Assembly: GCA_965220245.1 (NCBI GenBank)
Contig: CBDCPI010000013.1
Location: 62,001-126,000 of the forward strand
Length of the DNA stretch: 64,000 nt
From: CBDCPI01 sp965220245
Lineage (GTDB): Bacteria > Chloroflexota > Dehalococcoidia > Lucifugimonadales > UBA3495
Direction of reading: 5' to 3'
Shown one piece after another: positions 17,408 through 26,254 of the stretch. Each line of letters opens with the position of its first letter. Position 1 is the first letter of the stretch. The notes beneath the pieces were generated by a model, which saw nothing but the letters and a program-made list of their open reading frames with translations, ran no database searches and was not told where the DNA came from. Position numbers and translations under genes: made by a program.

Positions 17408-18517
17408 ATGCCTAGCATCGAGATAGACCGCAGCAAGCGCCTGAAAGAGGAGCCGGGCAAGGGGCATAACCGGTGGCACCCTGACGTGCCACCGGTTTTG
17501 GAAGTCAACCCTGGGGAGGAAGTGGTACTCGAAACCCGGGACGCTTCCGACGGCCAGATTAAGCCCACGATGACAGCGGAGGACTTGGCGGGCCTAGACG
17601 CCAAGGTGGGCCACCCTTTGACCGGGCCGGTTTACATAAATGGGACCAAACCCGGGGACCTGCTGGAAATCGAGTACTTGGATATCGTCCCCCAACCCTA
17701 CGGCTGGACTAGGAACCGTCCCGGAGCCGGCTTTCTCCGGGACCTGTTCACCGAGCCCTACTTGGTGCACTGGGACATCAAAGACGGCTGGGCTACCTCG
17801 CAGCAGTTGCCGGGGGTCCGCATCCCGAACGGCTCTTTCATGGGCACGGCGGGTATTGCTCCATCCCGGACCCAGATGGACCAATGGGCGGAGAGGGAAG
17901 CGGACTTGGTCCGGCGGGGAGGAGTTGCTTTCCCACCGGACCCGGAAGACGCGGTCCCCCAGCAAGGGCCCATCGCCACCGAAGGTCTCCGCACCATCCC
18001 GCCCCGGGAAAACTGCGGCAACGTGGACGCCAAACAACTGACCAAGGGTTCCCGGCTGTTGATTCCGGTAAACGTTGACGGGGCCTTATATTCGGTAGGT
18101 GATGGACACTTCGCCCAAGGGGACGCCGAGTGCTGCATCACTGCTATTGAAATGGGCGCCACCGCTTCGGTGCGCTTTAAGGTCCACGAAGGTGAAGCGG
18201 AGCGGCGCCACATCCGCTGGCCGAGATTCGCTCACCCCGGTTACTTCGCCGAGCCGCAGTGGGCCGCGCCACGAAACTTCATCGCTACCATGGGAATGCC
18301 CATCCGAGACGACGGGACCCAGGAGGGTGAAGATTTGACCTTGGCGGCCCGAAACGCCCTGATCAACATGATCGAATTGTTGCAAGAGCGCGGGTGGACC
18401 CGGGAGCAGGCTTACATTATTTGTAGTGTGGCGGTGGACTTGAAAGTCAGTAACGTCGTCGATCTGCCCAACGTCACCGTATCGGCCTTCTTGCCTGAAG
18501 ACATCTTTCAGGGGTAG
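17408..18517 (+). CDS. acetamidase/formamidase family protein (FmdA/AmdA)
   Basis: A 369-residue protein of the FmdA_AmdA family, which hydrolyses short amides to ammonia and acid. Recognisable family blocks include HNRWHPDVPPVLEVNPGEEVV near the start, ATEGLRTIPPRENCGNVDAKQL in the middle (Cys/Asn block) and DGHFAQGDAECCITAIE (the H-x-x-Q-G-D-G/A-E block of the family). Length is close to the usual 330-410. Start ATG 17408 follows GGAGAGG. It is 11 bp downstream of the TPP gene, so the two form an operon that ends at the terminator near 18602. Possibly releases nitrogen from an amide made or degraded by the adjacent enzymes. Confidence 0.82.
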   Translation: MPSIEIDRSKRLKEEPGKGHNRWHPDVPPVLEVNPGEEVVLETRDASDGQIKPTMTAEDLAGLDAKVGHPLTGPVYINGTKPGDLLEIEYLDIVPQPYGWTRNRPGAGFLRDLFTEPYLVHWDIKDGWATSQQLPGVRIPNGSFMGTAGIAPSRTQMDQWAEREADLVRRGGVAFPPDPEDAVPQQGPIATEGLRTIPPRENCGNVDAKQLTKGSRLLIPVNVDGALYSVGDGHFAQGDAECCITAIEMGATASVRFKVHEGEAERRHIRWPRFAHPGYFAEPQWAAPRNFIATMGMPIRDDGTQEGEDLTLAARNALINMIELLQERGWTREQAYIICSVAVDLKVSNVVDLPNVTVSAFLPEDIFQG

Positions 18518-18601
18518 CCGTTACCGACAAGACTAGGGGGATACCCAAGCGGGTTAGGGATACTCAAAGGGTTATTGCCAACGGTTTATTTCAGTATATA
18601 G

Positions 18602-18635
18602 AAGAGGCCCCGTCGCTCGACGGGGCCTCTTTTGC
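18602..18635 (+). terminator. rho-independent terminator after the TPP-formamidase operon
   Basis: A near-perfect 14-bp stem (AAGAGGCCCCGTCG / CGACGGGGCCTCTT) followed by TTTTGCG on the plus strand. It could also work in the other direction for the small HTH gene. Confidence 0.8.
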
Positions 18636-18792
18636 GCTTGGCGGGTCCAAGCTATCTCGGTGGTGTTCACACCCGGGCGCGTCTGGGACACACCCGACTC
18701 CCTGTTCGGTGGGAGCGTCAAACAAGCTTAGGTTGTTGCCGGTCCCGGCCGCCCCTCGCGGACGCCATAGCAACGAGCCAGAGTGTGTTGAG

Positions 18793-19017
18793 TTAGCTGA
18801 TTCGCTTAATCTCCAAGGTCTCACCGGGAGCCAAAGCAACCCGGCGTACATTTATACCGAGTTTCAACAACCAATAACCTAAGGTAGCCTTACTTACACC
18901 CAACGCCTCGGCGGTGTTGGACAAGCCGATCTCGTTGACCATTTCTGGAAGGAGACGTTCCAGAGGACGCTGGTGTTCCTGTTCTACCCGCCGCATCAAC
19001 TTAGTCTTTTTGGGCAA
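18793..19017 (-). CDS. small helix-turn-helix protein
   Basis: A 74-residue protein with an N-terminal basic, helical stretch (LMRRVEQEHQRPLERLLPEM) and an HTH-like core IGLSNTAEALGVSKATLGYW followed by LLKLGINVRR. It is likely a DNA-binding regulator. The start is TTG 19015-19017 with GGAGG 7 nt upstream. It is the only intact member of a local array of copies: a truncated copy at 19225-19362 and degenerate fragments near 19090-19150 and 19440-19490. Confidence 0.6.
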   Translation of the reverse strand: MPKKTKLMRRVEQEHQRPLERLLPEMVNEIGLSNTAEALGVSKATLGYWLLKLGINVRRVALAPGETLEIKRIS

Positions 19018-19121
19018 AGTGCACCTCCTTCGACTACTGCCGACGGTTACCCGTTTAGAGGTGGCAGTAGCATATCACGGTGTTTAATTAAAGGTAACCC
19101 CACACTTACACCCAATGCCAC

Positions 19122-19238
19122 GGCTATCGCATTCGGACTCCAAGGGCAAGATTGATGTATGTTTATGGCCTTCAATGGTTTCGTTTTGAGCAATTGTTGC
19201 TGAGCTAGACCTCTGATGATTTTTCTAATGCGATAGCC
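19122..19238. repeat. 117-bp segment with 12-bp terminal inverted repeats
   Basis: GGCTATCGCATT at 19122-19133 is the exact inverse of AATGCGATAGCC at 19227-19238. The right end interrupts the truncated HTH copy exactly where its reading frame is lost. It resembles a small non-autonomous insertion; no transposase is inside. Confidence 0.5.
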
Positions 19239-19362
19239 CTGCACCCAACGCCTCGGCAGTGTTGGACAAGCCGGTCTCGTTGACCATTTCCGGAAGGAGA
19301 CGTTCCAAGAGCCGCTGGTGTTCCTGTTCTATTCGCCGCACCAACTTAGCCTTTAGGGGCAA
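19225..19362 (-). pseudogene. truncated copy of the small HTH gene
   Basis: From TTG 19360-19362 (again with GGAGG upstream) the first 39 residues closely match the intact HTH protein up to GLSNTAEALG. The frame then runs into the inverted-repeat end and stops after 45 residues, so the recognition helix is missing. Confidence 0.6.
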
Positions 19363-19490
19363 AATGCACCTCCTTTGACTACCGCTGACGGTTACCTGTT
19401 TAGAATGGGTTGGCGGTAACATATCACGGTGTTTCGGTAAATGTAACCCTACTTAAATTCAACGCCTCGATAGCCTATCATGGCGTTTCG

Positions 19491-20081
19491 GCGCTTGTCA
19501 ATATTATCGTCTATAATTTCTTAAATTAATTTAAGAATAAAATAGAACTGCTGTAGTGGAGGTCGATTTAGCTTCAGCGGACGGCTTGGCATAGGGCGGC
19601 TATTATGGCCCCAATTTACCCCGGACCTGTATTCAGGGGCGGTTATGGGCGGAGATTATGAGGTCCTACGAGTACGGATAATGTGATTATGTTGGGCCTT
19701 TGAGGGACGCCACTCCCCTTTTATCTCTGAGTAGTTTCGGTAGTAGTGCTCTCTCGGTCCACTCCGGCAGGTCTTGTAAGTCCGTACCTTCGGGAAGTAC
19801 AACGCAGTACACTTATACGATTACTTTCCCGGAGACTGCCGCGGAGTTCCGGTTGTTTCCCCTTGGGGCCGGAGCGGTCGAGGCCAAGCTGGAGGTCCGT
19901 TGACACCGGTATTGGCCTGCCTTAAGCTGGGTTGACTCACTAGGATGTCTCCTACCGGGCCGCCGAAGGATGGGCTGAAAGTGGACAAAAATGGTCTCCT
20001 TCCCCGGACCTGCTGGTGTTCTGCGGTTGGCCGGTCCAGAGGCTGGTAACGCCCAGGGGGTCAGTCACAAGAGGTTATTCA
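19491..20081. other. gene-poor stretch
   Basis: No convincing gene. There is an AT-rich part at 19500-19550. A plus-strand frame (19700-19903, 67 residues) ends in a beta-rich stretch TITFPETAAEFRLFPLGAGA that might be the remnant of a secreted-protein C terminus, but it has no ribosome site and no recognisable family. Confidence 0.4.
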
Positions 20082-21056
20082 ATGCCGACTATCACATTGC
20101 GCGATGTTTATGAGGCGAAGAAGACCATTGCGCCGTACCTTCCCCGCACTCCGCTTCATTTTTCGGCTGGCTTAAGCGCGCTCTTGGACGCCGAGGTCTA
20201 CCTGAAGCACGAGGAGTACTTGCCCCTGGGAGCCTTCAAAGGCAGAGGAGGCATCAACCTCCTAGCCCATTTAGATTCGGAGCAACGGAAGCAGGGCATC
20301 ATAACCGCGTCCACCGGGAACCACGGCCAGTCCATCGCCAGCGCTTGCCGCGATTTTGGTGTCAGAGCCTATGTCGCTCTGCCCGAGGAAGCCAACCCGT
20401 TAAAAGTAGCGGCGATGCGGGCTTTGGGGGCCGAACTGATTTTTCACGGAGCAAACTTTGACGAGGCTCGGGCCCACGCCGAGCGGATTTCCAAAGAAGA
20501 GGGGTACCGGTACGTTCACCCTTCCAATGAGCCGCTCCTGGTCTCCGGCGTTGCCACGCAAGCATTGGAAGTGATTGAGGACCTGCCGGGGGTGGAAGTG
20601 ATCGCGTTACCTTTAGGCGGAGGTAGCGGGGCAGCCGGAGCATGTATCGCGGCAAAGGGAGTAGATCAGAGTATAAAGGTAATAGCTGTCCAATCCGAGG
20701 CGGCGCCTGCCGCATACCTGTCCTGGAAGCATGGAGCAACGAGAGAGGCTGCCGTTGAGACCTTCGCCGAGGGCATTGCGACCGGCATAGGCTATGAATT
20801 GCCTCAAGCCATTCTCCGGGAGCTTCTGGACGAGTTTGTCTTGGTTAGCGACGATGACATCCGGCGGGCCATCGGTCTGTTGATTGAGAAGGCCCACACC
20901 ATGGCCGAGGGCGCCGGAGCTACGGCATTGGCTGGTGTGATGCGCCGCCCCGAACTGGTGAAGGGTAAAAAGGTAGCTGTGTCGGTTAGTGGTGGAAATA
21001 TCACTGTACCCCAACTGCTTAACGCCTTACAAGTGTACCGCGACGTTGAACCTTAA
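20082..21056 (+). CDS. threonine/serine dehydratase-like PLP enzyme
   Basis: A 324-residue fold-type II PLP enzyme. K53 in PLGAFKGRGG is the lysine that binds PLP, STGNHGQSIA is the phosphate/carboxylate loop of threonine dehydratases, and LPLGGGSGAAG is the glycine loop that holds the cofactor phosphate. It lacks a C-terminal ACT regulatory domain, so it resembles the catabolic, unregulated type (TdcB-like) or a related ammonia lyase. Start ATG 20082 follows AGAGG. An in-frame upstream start at 20016 was not chosen because it lacks a ribosome site. It probably deaminates Thr or Ser to a 2-oxo acid. Confidence 0.82.
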   Translation: MPTITLRDVYEAKKTIAPYLPRTPLHFSAGLSALLDAEVYLKHEEYLPLGAFKGRGGINLLAHLDSEQRKQGIITASTGNHGQSIASACRDFGVRAYVALPEEANPLKVAAMRALGAELIFHGANFDEARAHAERISKEEGYRYVHPSNEPLLVSGVATQALEVIEDLPGVEVIALPLGGGSGAAGACIAAKGVDQSIKVIAVQSEAAPAAYLSWKHGATREAAVETFAEGIATGIGYELPQAILRELLDEFVLVSDDDIRRAIGLLIEKAHTMAEGAGATALAGVMRRPELVKGKKVAVSVSGGNITVPQLLNALQVYRDVEP

Positions 21057-21122
21057 TGCGTTATAAGTGTACTGCTACACTGAATCAGTCCCCCGACATT
21101 TAAGGCGGCGCGGGTCCGTCCC

Positions 21123-22142
21123 CTAGGGAGTAGAGAGGTATCTAGCCAGCTCGTCCCTGGGGAATTCCGGCAGGGGTTGTTCTCCTTGCATTCCGATCAG
21201 CACCAGGCCTTCTTCCGCCGCCAGCATCTGACCGATCTCCCAGCCGTCGATATTTTCCTGTCCCAGAGCGGTCAAGAGGGCCGGCACTTCGCCCGGCGGC
21301 AGGGTGATCAAAAGCGCTCCCGAAGCCAGCAGTCCCAGCGGGTCCAAGCCAAGGGCGCGGCATACCTCCTGGCACTCGGGAAACACCGGTATGCTCCCTT
21401 CTTCCACCGCTAATCCGAGCCCGGAAGCATGGGCCACCTCCCGTAGCCCGGATGCCAGGCCCCCCTCGGTCACGTCGTGCATGGAATGCACTTGGACCGC
21501 ACGGCAAGCGGCACGAGCTTCAGATAGTACACTTATACCTGGGTGGCGCAGAAAGTCCGATGCCCGCGCGATGGTCTCAGGGGCGACTCCGGCCCGGCGG
21601 AGATCATCGGCCCGCTCTCCGGCCAACAGGGCGGTACCCTCAATGGCTACCCCCTTGGTAAGTATTACACTGTCACCCTCACGGGCGCCGCCGCTGCGGA
21701 CCAGACGGTCCGGCGCCACCTCACCGAGCATGGTGCCCAAGATTATGGGCCGGTCGATGCCAAGGGTGACTTCGCTGTGCCCTCCGACAAGGGAAGCGCC
21801 CACCGCCTGACAGGCTTGGAGGATTTGGTCGAATAAGTCCTCCGCTTGCGCTTCGGCGTACCCTTCCGGGACCAGTAGCGTGGCTAGAAACCAGCGTGGC
21901 GAGGCCCCGGAGCAAGCAACGTCGTTGGCATTCACTTGCACTGCGTACCAGCCGGCCTGTTCCGAGGCGAAAGTCACCGGATCGCTGGCCGCCACTAACA
22001 GGCGGCCGCCCATCTCCAGTGCGGCGGCATCTTCGCCCAGCAGCGGACCCAGCACCACTGCCGGGTCTTGGATGACGTTCTTACCCAGAAGCCGGTTCAA
22101 TAGCGGGGAGGGGAATTTGCCGATTTGCAAGGTTGCTCCCAA
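21123..22142 (-). CDS. AIR synthase-related (HypE/PurM-fold) protein
   Basis: A 339-residue protein with the two-domain AIR-synthase fold. The first domain has GPLLGEDAAALEMGGRLLVAASDP, YAVQVNANDVACSGASPRW (ND-x-A ATP/metal motif) and VGGHSEVT. The second has MHDVTEGGLASGLREVA (D-x-T-E-G-G-L). These motifs are shared by PurM, ThiL, SelD and HypE; the sequence looks closest to stand-alone HypE-like members. No hydrogenase maturation genes are nearby, so hydrogenase assembly is not supported. Start TTG 22140-22142 has no clear ribosome site and could be wrong. Confidence 0.75.
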   Translation of the reverse strand: MGATLQIGKFPSPLLNRLLGKNVIQDPAVVLGPLLGEDAAALEMGGRLLVAASDPVTFASEQAGWYAVQVNANDVACSGASPRWFLATLLVPEGYAEAQAEDLFDQILQACQAVGASLVGGHSEVTLGIDRPIILGTMLGEVAPDRLVRSGGAREGDSVILTKGVAIEGTALLAGERADDLRRAGVAPETIARASDFLRHPGISVLSEARAACRAVQVHSMHDVTEGGLASGLREVAHASGLGLAVEEGSIPVFPECQEVCRALGLDPLGLLASGALLITLPPGEVPALLTALGQENIDGWEIGQMLAAEEGLVLIGMQGEQPLPEFPRDELARYLSTP

Positions 22143-22689
22143 GTTTAAGGATCAAGCCAATTTGCGGGTTGCTTGAAGACCTCAGTCAACGCCGGCCCCT
22201 AATTGCGGCAGGCGCTCAAAGCGCCGCTACTTCGGTCCGAGGTAATCGGTCCTTGTCCAATTTTACCCCAGGCCCTAATGGTAAATGTTCAGAATTGAGG
22301 GGGTTATGAGTTTCCCACCATTCCCCAGACCCACCCACTGTCACCCCGAGCAGAGCGAGGGGTCTAAAATTCCTTTCGTGGAAAACGTTCTGTTGCCGAA
22401 GGAGTTTAGATTCCTCACTGCGTTCGGAATGACCGGCGAGGGTGTTTGGAGTGAGGCCCGGGAGTAAAGTTCTATCTCCCGGGTGGGCCGGAATGACGTA
22501 TCAAGTCTGAACAGTTACGCCTAAGGAAATCCGGTGGTCACTGTTTTGCTGATACGATATACTGCTTGTGATAAATGTTACAAGCGTAGGCTGGGCAAGG
22601 GCTGACCCGCGTCGAGGCCACTTATCTCTAGCTGCTTTAATGTGACTTATCTCAACGTGACTTACCTATATCCTATATAAGGAAGAGCC
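22143..22689. other. 547-bp intergenic region
   Basis: Contains the hairpin repeat at 22341-22435 and an AT-rich leader before the cupredoxin gene. No other gene is seen. Confidence 0.6.
22341..22435. repeat. MITE-like imperfect inverted repeat
   Basis: The left arm starts TCACCCCGAGCAGAGCGAGG and ends GGTCTAAA; the right arm is TTTAGATTCCTCACTGCGTT followed by CGGAATGAC. The arms (about 29 nt each) are imperfect inverse copies, enclosing about 37 bp. It has no coding capacity. Confidence 0.6.
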
Positions 22690-23286
22690 GTGAAAAAAGC
22701 AAGCATCTTGTTCATTGGAATACTCTCCGTTGCTCTGGTAGCGGCGACGGCCTGCGCCAGCAGCCTCCAGGGCGAGCCACCGGCCCGTCGGCCCATGGGG
22801 ACCACCGTACCGGTGGGGACGATTGCCCCGGTGACTCCCACGGCGACCCCGGACCTGGTCCCAACAAACACCCCCGTTGCCGGTGTGCCGACCCCGAGCG
22901 ATCCAACGGTATCTGACGACGCGGTCCCCTTGAGCATTTCGGTTGAAGGAGACGCCTTGGAGTTCAATAAAAGCAGCCTCTCGGTCAGCGCGGGTTCTGA
23001 AGTCGCTTTAACCTTTGAAAACGTATCCTCAGCCTTTCAACATAACTGGGTACTGGTGCCGGACGGGGCTAAGGACGAAGTATCCATTGCCGGGACCACC
23101 GCCGGCCCGGCCAACGGCTGGGTATCGCCCGGCGATGAGCGGGTGCTTGCCAAGACTACCCTGCTCGATCCAGGGCAATCCGGCGTGGCGAGTTTCCCCG
23201 CTCCTCCGGCTGGGACCTATCAGTTCGTTTGCACCTTCCCCGGTCACAACGCTACGATGTTCGGGTCCTTTGAAGTGACTAACTAG
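22690..23286 (+). CDS. lipid-anchored cupredoxin (auracyanin/plastocyanin-like)
   Basis: A 198-residue protein. Residues 1-22 are a lipoprotein signal (VALVAATAC, lipidated C22). Residues 25-80 are a Pro/Thr/Gly-rich linker. Residues 80-198 are a type-1 copper domain with candidate ligands H118 (SAFQHNW), C181, H186 and M190 (TYQFVCTFPGHNATMFGSF), the C-x4-H-x3-M spacing expected for blue copper. It should shuttle electrons at the outer face of the membrane, as auracyanins do in Chloroflexota. Start GTG 22690 after AGGAAGAG. A strong terminator follows at 23391. Confidence 0.85.
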   Translation: MKKASILFIGILSVALVAATACASSLQGEPPARRPMGTTVPVGTIAPVTPTATPDLVPTNTPVAGVPTPSDPTVSDDAVPLSISVEGDALEFNKSSLSVSAGSEVALTFENVSSAFQHNWVLVPDGAKDEVSIAGTTAGPANGWVSPGDERVLAKTTLLDPGQSGVASFPAPPAGTYQFVCTFPGHNATMFGSFEVTN

Positions 23287-23390
23287 CTATATATCTATAT
23301 ATAAGGTAGCTAAGTTTCTGCCCAATCCGAAGCGGCCTAACGAACGCTTCGTCCGCCAATCAAAGACTCCGGCATAGCGATTCCCACCGT

Positions 23391-23419
23391 CGGCCCGGTC
23401 CTCACCGGGCCGTTTTATT
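23391..23419 (+). terminator. rho-independent terminator after the cupredoxin gene
   Basis: A 9-bp perfect stem CGGCCCGGT / ACCGGGCCG with a 4-nt loop, followed by TTTTATTT. Confidence 0.85.
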
Positions 23420-23515
23420 TGGTAAACGAATTCCGGTTTACAACAAAGTGGAGCGTCTGGTACGATGGGCCAACGCAGTTCCTCGGTGGCCCCGGCGCGG
23501 GTTCCGGCTCTATCT

Positions 23516-23592
23516 GGCGCGTTCGTCTAGAGGCCCAGGACACCGCCCTCTCAAGGCGGAGATCGCGGGTTCGAATCCCGCACGCGCTACCA
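23516..23592 (+). tRNA. tRNA-Glu (CTC)
   Basis: 77 nt including an encoded CCA. The acceptor stem GGCGCGT pairs with ACGCGCT (terminal G-U). The anticodon stem CCGCC / GGCGG encloses the loop CTCTCAA, anticodon CTC. The T arm GCGGGTTCGAATCCCGC is perfect. It marks one border of the decayed element that follows. Confidence 0.95.
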
Positions 23593-23650
23593 AAATATAC
23601 ACCCTCTGATTTGGCGCAACCTTCGAGCTACCCAACAGGGCAATCGCGTT

Positions 23651-24336
23651 TTAACTGCGGAGGACTTTTAGCAGGCAGTCTTCCCGCCACCCGGCTTGGA
23701 GGCGTTTGCCTTGGATGCCCACTTTCAGGCTGGTCTCCCTCCGCAGAAGGTCGTGGGATATCTGCTGCAGCGTCGCCATGTTTTGCGGTCCATTGTCCTT
23801 GCGCACCCGGCATTGGTCTTCACCAAAGGTCACGTCCAAGCTCCAGTGCAGCGAATTCTCGATGCTCCAGTGGCTGCGGACCGTCTCCGCAGCCGACTTG
23901 CCGGGGCCTCAAGACTGCTGATGTAGTACCTGGGTTGTACCATGGCCCCGGCGGCCGGCCACCCTGACCACCGACCGCAGGTTGGGCCATTCCCGCCCGT
24001 TGCTCAAGTAGTCCAGGCAATCCGGACCGGAAATGACCCGGCACTCCCGCCGTTCCAAGCGTCCGTGCCCCTTGTTCCGTGCCACTTGTTCAAGGTAGTG
24101 GCATAGTCGTGGGGTACCCCCTCGAAGCCGCATTCCTCCGCTCTCTCAAAGAGGTCCCGCACATCGCTCTTGCCGAACATTTCCATGTGGACCCAGGAAT
24201 CGGCGCCGCAGATGGTGGCGCCGATAGCGATGACGATGATGTCCAGCAGTTGGTGCCGCTTGCAGCGGTCTATCCTGGGGTCCTCCAAGGCTTCAAAACT
24301 GTCCATAATGGATGTGCTCTTCCCCCTCTTCATCAC
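23651..24336 (-). pseudogene. ISAs1-family transposase remnant
   Basis: Three pieces in different frames match parts of an ISAs1-family transposase in order. The N terminus (from ATG 24334) contains FEALEDPRIDRCKRHQLLDI and GADSWVHMEMFGKS. A middle piece (about 24110-23930) contains GHGRLERRECRVIS and REWPNLRSVVRV. The C-terminal piece (23839-23651) contains DVTFGEDQCRVRKDN and HDLLRRETSLKVGIQGKR. The central part that carries the first acidic catalytic residue is deleted, and total length is about 60 percent of a full transposase. It cannot be active. No terminal repeats were identified. Confidence 0.8.
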
Positions 24337-24339
24337 TCC

Positions 24340-24743
24340 CCCTCATCTTTCCTTAGCCACCGCCACCACTTCGTCGAGACCCGCCCCAAGGACTGGGAGT
24401 CCTACAACGAAGCCTGCCCCCCGGGGGACCCCGCCCAACGAGGCCCTCTGCCGGCTGGCCCGGAACCTATATGAAGCAAGCTGCCGGGTCGAGATCTGGA
24501 CTGGCAGGCCGGACCGGATAAGGCCCCAGCCGGAGGCGTGGCTCCGCCGGCACGAAGTCTCCTGCCACCGCCTCAGGATGCGGTCCGAGGCCGGGACCCG
24601 GCCGGTCAACGAGGTCAAGGGAGAATGGCTCAGGGAGTGCGGCGAAGCCCCCGGACATCATCTTCGACGACCGGACGAAGACGGTCCGGTCTTGGAGAGA
24701 CCAAGGAATCGTCTGCCTGCAAGTCGCCCAGCACGACTACTAG
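24340..24743 (+). pseudogene. broken HAD phosphatase domain of the phage polynucleotide-kinase type
   Basis: Three consecutive fragments in changing frames give the family's blocks in order: SHRHHFVETRPKDWESYNEA, then ASCRVEIWTGRPDRIRPQ with AWLRRHEVSCHRLRMRS and NEVKGEWLRECG, then KPPDIIFDDRTKTVRSWRDQ and VCLQVAQHDY before a TAG at 24741-24743. The W-T-G-R motif and D-D-R-x-x-x-V-x-x-W-R are typical of the 3'-phosphatase half of T4 Pnkp-like phage proteins. The N-terminal D-x-D-G-T motif is missing, next to the ISAs1 remnant. At least two frameshifts. It shows that a phage-like element once occupied this site. Confidence 0.65.
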
Positions 24744-25017
24744 GCCCGCAAGGATGCGGGCATACAGCCAGACGCAACCATCACAGTGAGGAAGAACATG
24801 GATGCCAGTATCGCCGGGAAGTAGGAAGCCCAAGCCAAGGACGCCTTCAAGTCAGTCCAAAACTGCTCCCACTGCCGGGAAAGCTACGACCGGGAATGCC
24901 AACCGTGGCGGGACACCCAGTCCCTGGTGCTCGAGGTCCACGAAGAGTCTATGAGGACCCTCCACAGGACCGGACTCAGGCCAGGACCTACGGCCCCGGG
25001 AGAAAAGAGGAACAGCG

Positions 25018-25365
25018 ATGCTCCACAGCCTAGTCGACCATCTAGTCAACATAATCACCGGCGGCCGGCTCAAAGCGCTGCAGGAGCAGCTGGACCAAGC
25101 CCGCCGGAACGATGCCCGGCTCATGGCCGACCTGGACATCGAGTTCCAGAACAACAACAAGACCGCACGGGAACTCCGGGAGGCCCGGATGAGCCGGGAC
25201 GCCTACCGGCAGGTCACCCTGGAACTCCGCCGGCGAAGACAGCAAGAGGCTTCGGAGAGGCTCATCGAGAGCCTCCGGCACGAACTCGCCTTCCGGGATG
25301 CCTGCAACGGCCGAAGCCCGGCAACGGTCCACAGCCCCCTCCGGGAGGAAGCCCAGGTCCGGTAG
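25018..25365 (+). CDS. small coiled-coil hypothetical protein in the decayed element
   Basis: A 115-residue protein, ATG 25018 after a GGAGAAAAGAGG stretch. Residues 15-95 are charged and helical (RLKALQEQLDQARRNDARL; ARELREARMSRDAYRQ), consistent with a coiled coil. No family recognised. It may be one of the few intact genes of this element, or a chance survivor. Confidence 0.4.
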   Translation: MLHSLVDHLVNIITGGRLKALQEQLDQARRNDARLMADLDIEFQNNNKTARELREARMSRDAYRQVTLELRRRRQQEASERLIESLRHELAFRDACNGRSPATVHSPLREEAQVR

Positions 25366-25404
25366 AACCAAGCCCGCGAAAACCCGGCCCCAAGGAGAAG
25401 GACG

Positions 25405-25703
25405 ATGCTTGCCATATTCGAACCCACCGGCGCCGGGCACGGCTTGGCCCGCCAGGCCAGACGAGTTTATGAAGGTCCACACAGTGCCCGGCATGGAGAA
25501 CGAGGCCGCCCGGATGGACTTCGAAAAGTTCGCCGGAGACCACAGCCCCTGCCGCTGGACCGCCCATCGGTCCGAGACCGAGTTCTACCCCCAGGAAGAG
25601 TACTTCATCTTCTCTGACGGCACGTGCTGGTCATCTCCATCCCGGTGAACCCGGAGGACGTCGGACCCGGCCGGCCCCACACCCAGCTCCGCCAGGAGGC
25701 GAC
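25405..25703 (+). pseudogene. frameshifted small gene, function unknown
   Basis: Begins at ATG 25405 with a strong AAGGAGAAGG site (MLAIFEPTGAGHGLARQ). It continues in another frame with MKVHTVPGMENEAARMDFEK and TEFYPQEEYFIFSDGT, then in a third frame with VISIPVNPEDVG. The pieces look like one small protein broken by two frameshifts. No family recognised. Confidence 0.4.
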
Positions 25704-25706
25704 CCC

Positions 25707-26044
25707 ATGGAAGCGGCCAGAGTCCGGACCATGGTCAAAAGCCTGGCTGCCCAATACTGGGCCGTCGGGAAGCTCCACCAAGAAACCACCGGGAGCCTCC
25801 GGACCGGCGCCCCGGAGGCAAACGCCATGACCACCAGCGAAGCCCTGTACCACCTGGAGAACTTCGACCTGACCAGGAACACACCCAAGACCGGGCCCTG
25901 GCCGAGACCGCTGCCAAGACGATCCAAGAAGAGGCCGACGGGCTAGACTTGCGGATCTTCGGCTCCAACCTCCATGACCTCCCGGCCTGGACCACGTGCC
26001 CAGACCCCGTGAGGAACGGAAGTTCAAAGTCAGGAAAGAACTGA
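25707..26044 (+). pseudogene. frameshifted small gene, function unknown
   Basis: ATG 25707 opens a helical protein (ARVRTMVKSLAAQYWAVG; TTSEALYHLENFDLTRN). After a frameshift near 25900 it continues with AKTIQEEADGLDLRIFGSNL to TGA 26042-26044. It follows the previous remnant closely, as in a phage or plasmid gene cassette. 26045-26254 shows nothing further. Confidence 0.4.
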
Positions 26045-26254
26045 GTCTATAGACATAACACACACGCAGCCAGGCGGGAACCGGAACACCATCGGCCAAG
26101 CCGTTTCCCTAGCGGAGAGAGGCCAAGTAGGAACCGGACTCTCTGCCAGGACAACGAGACGAAGGAATTCATCCGGAGTCGCATCAGCCGCCAGCGCCCG
26201 GGTCAAAGACACCAGCCCGTATCCTTACACCAAACCAGCAGCCGCCGGATTGCA

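Larger units (their letters stand above)
19043..19490. repeat. decayed tandem array of the HTH gene and its promoter
   Basis: Segments such as ACTTACACCCAACGCCTCGG (HTH-coding) and CATATCACGGTGTTT (upstream region) recur: 18895/19107/19455 for the first and about 19070/19420 for the second, with a third weak copy near 19475. The spacing, about 350 bp, points to tandem duplication followed by decay. Confidence 0.6.

Noticed and set aside
19700..19903. 67-residue frame between the HTH array and the dehydratase
   Set aside because: No ribosome site and no recognisable family; mentioned only as possible remnant.
21123..22142. Naming the AIR-synthase-like gene hypE or purM
   Set aside because: Motifs are shared across PurM, HypE, SelD and ThiL and no hydrogenase genes are near; it is also far from the pur operon.
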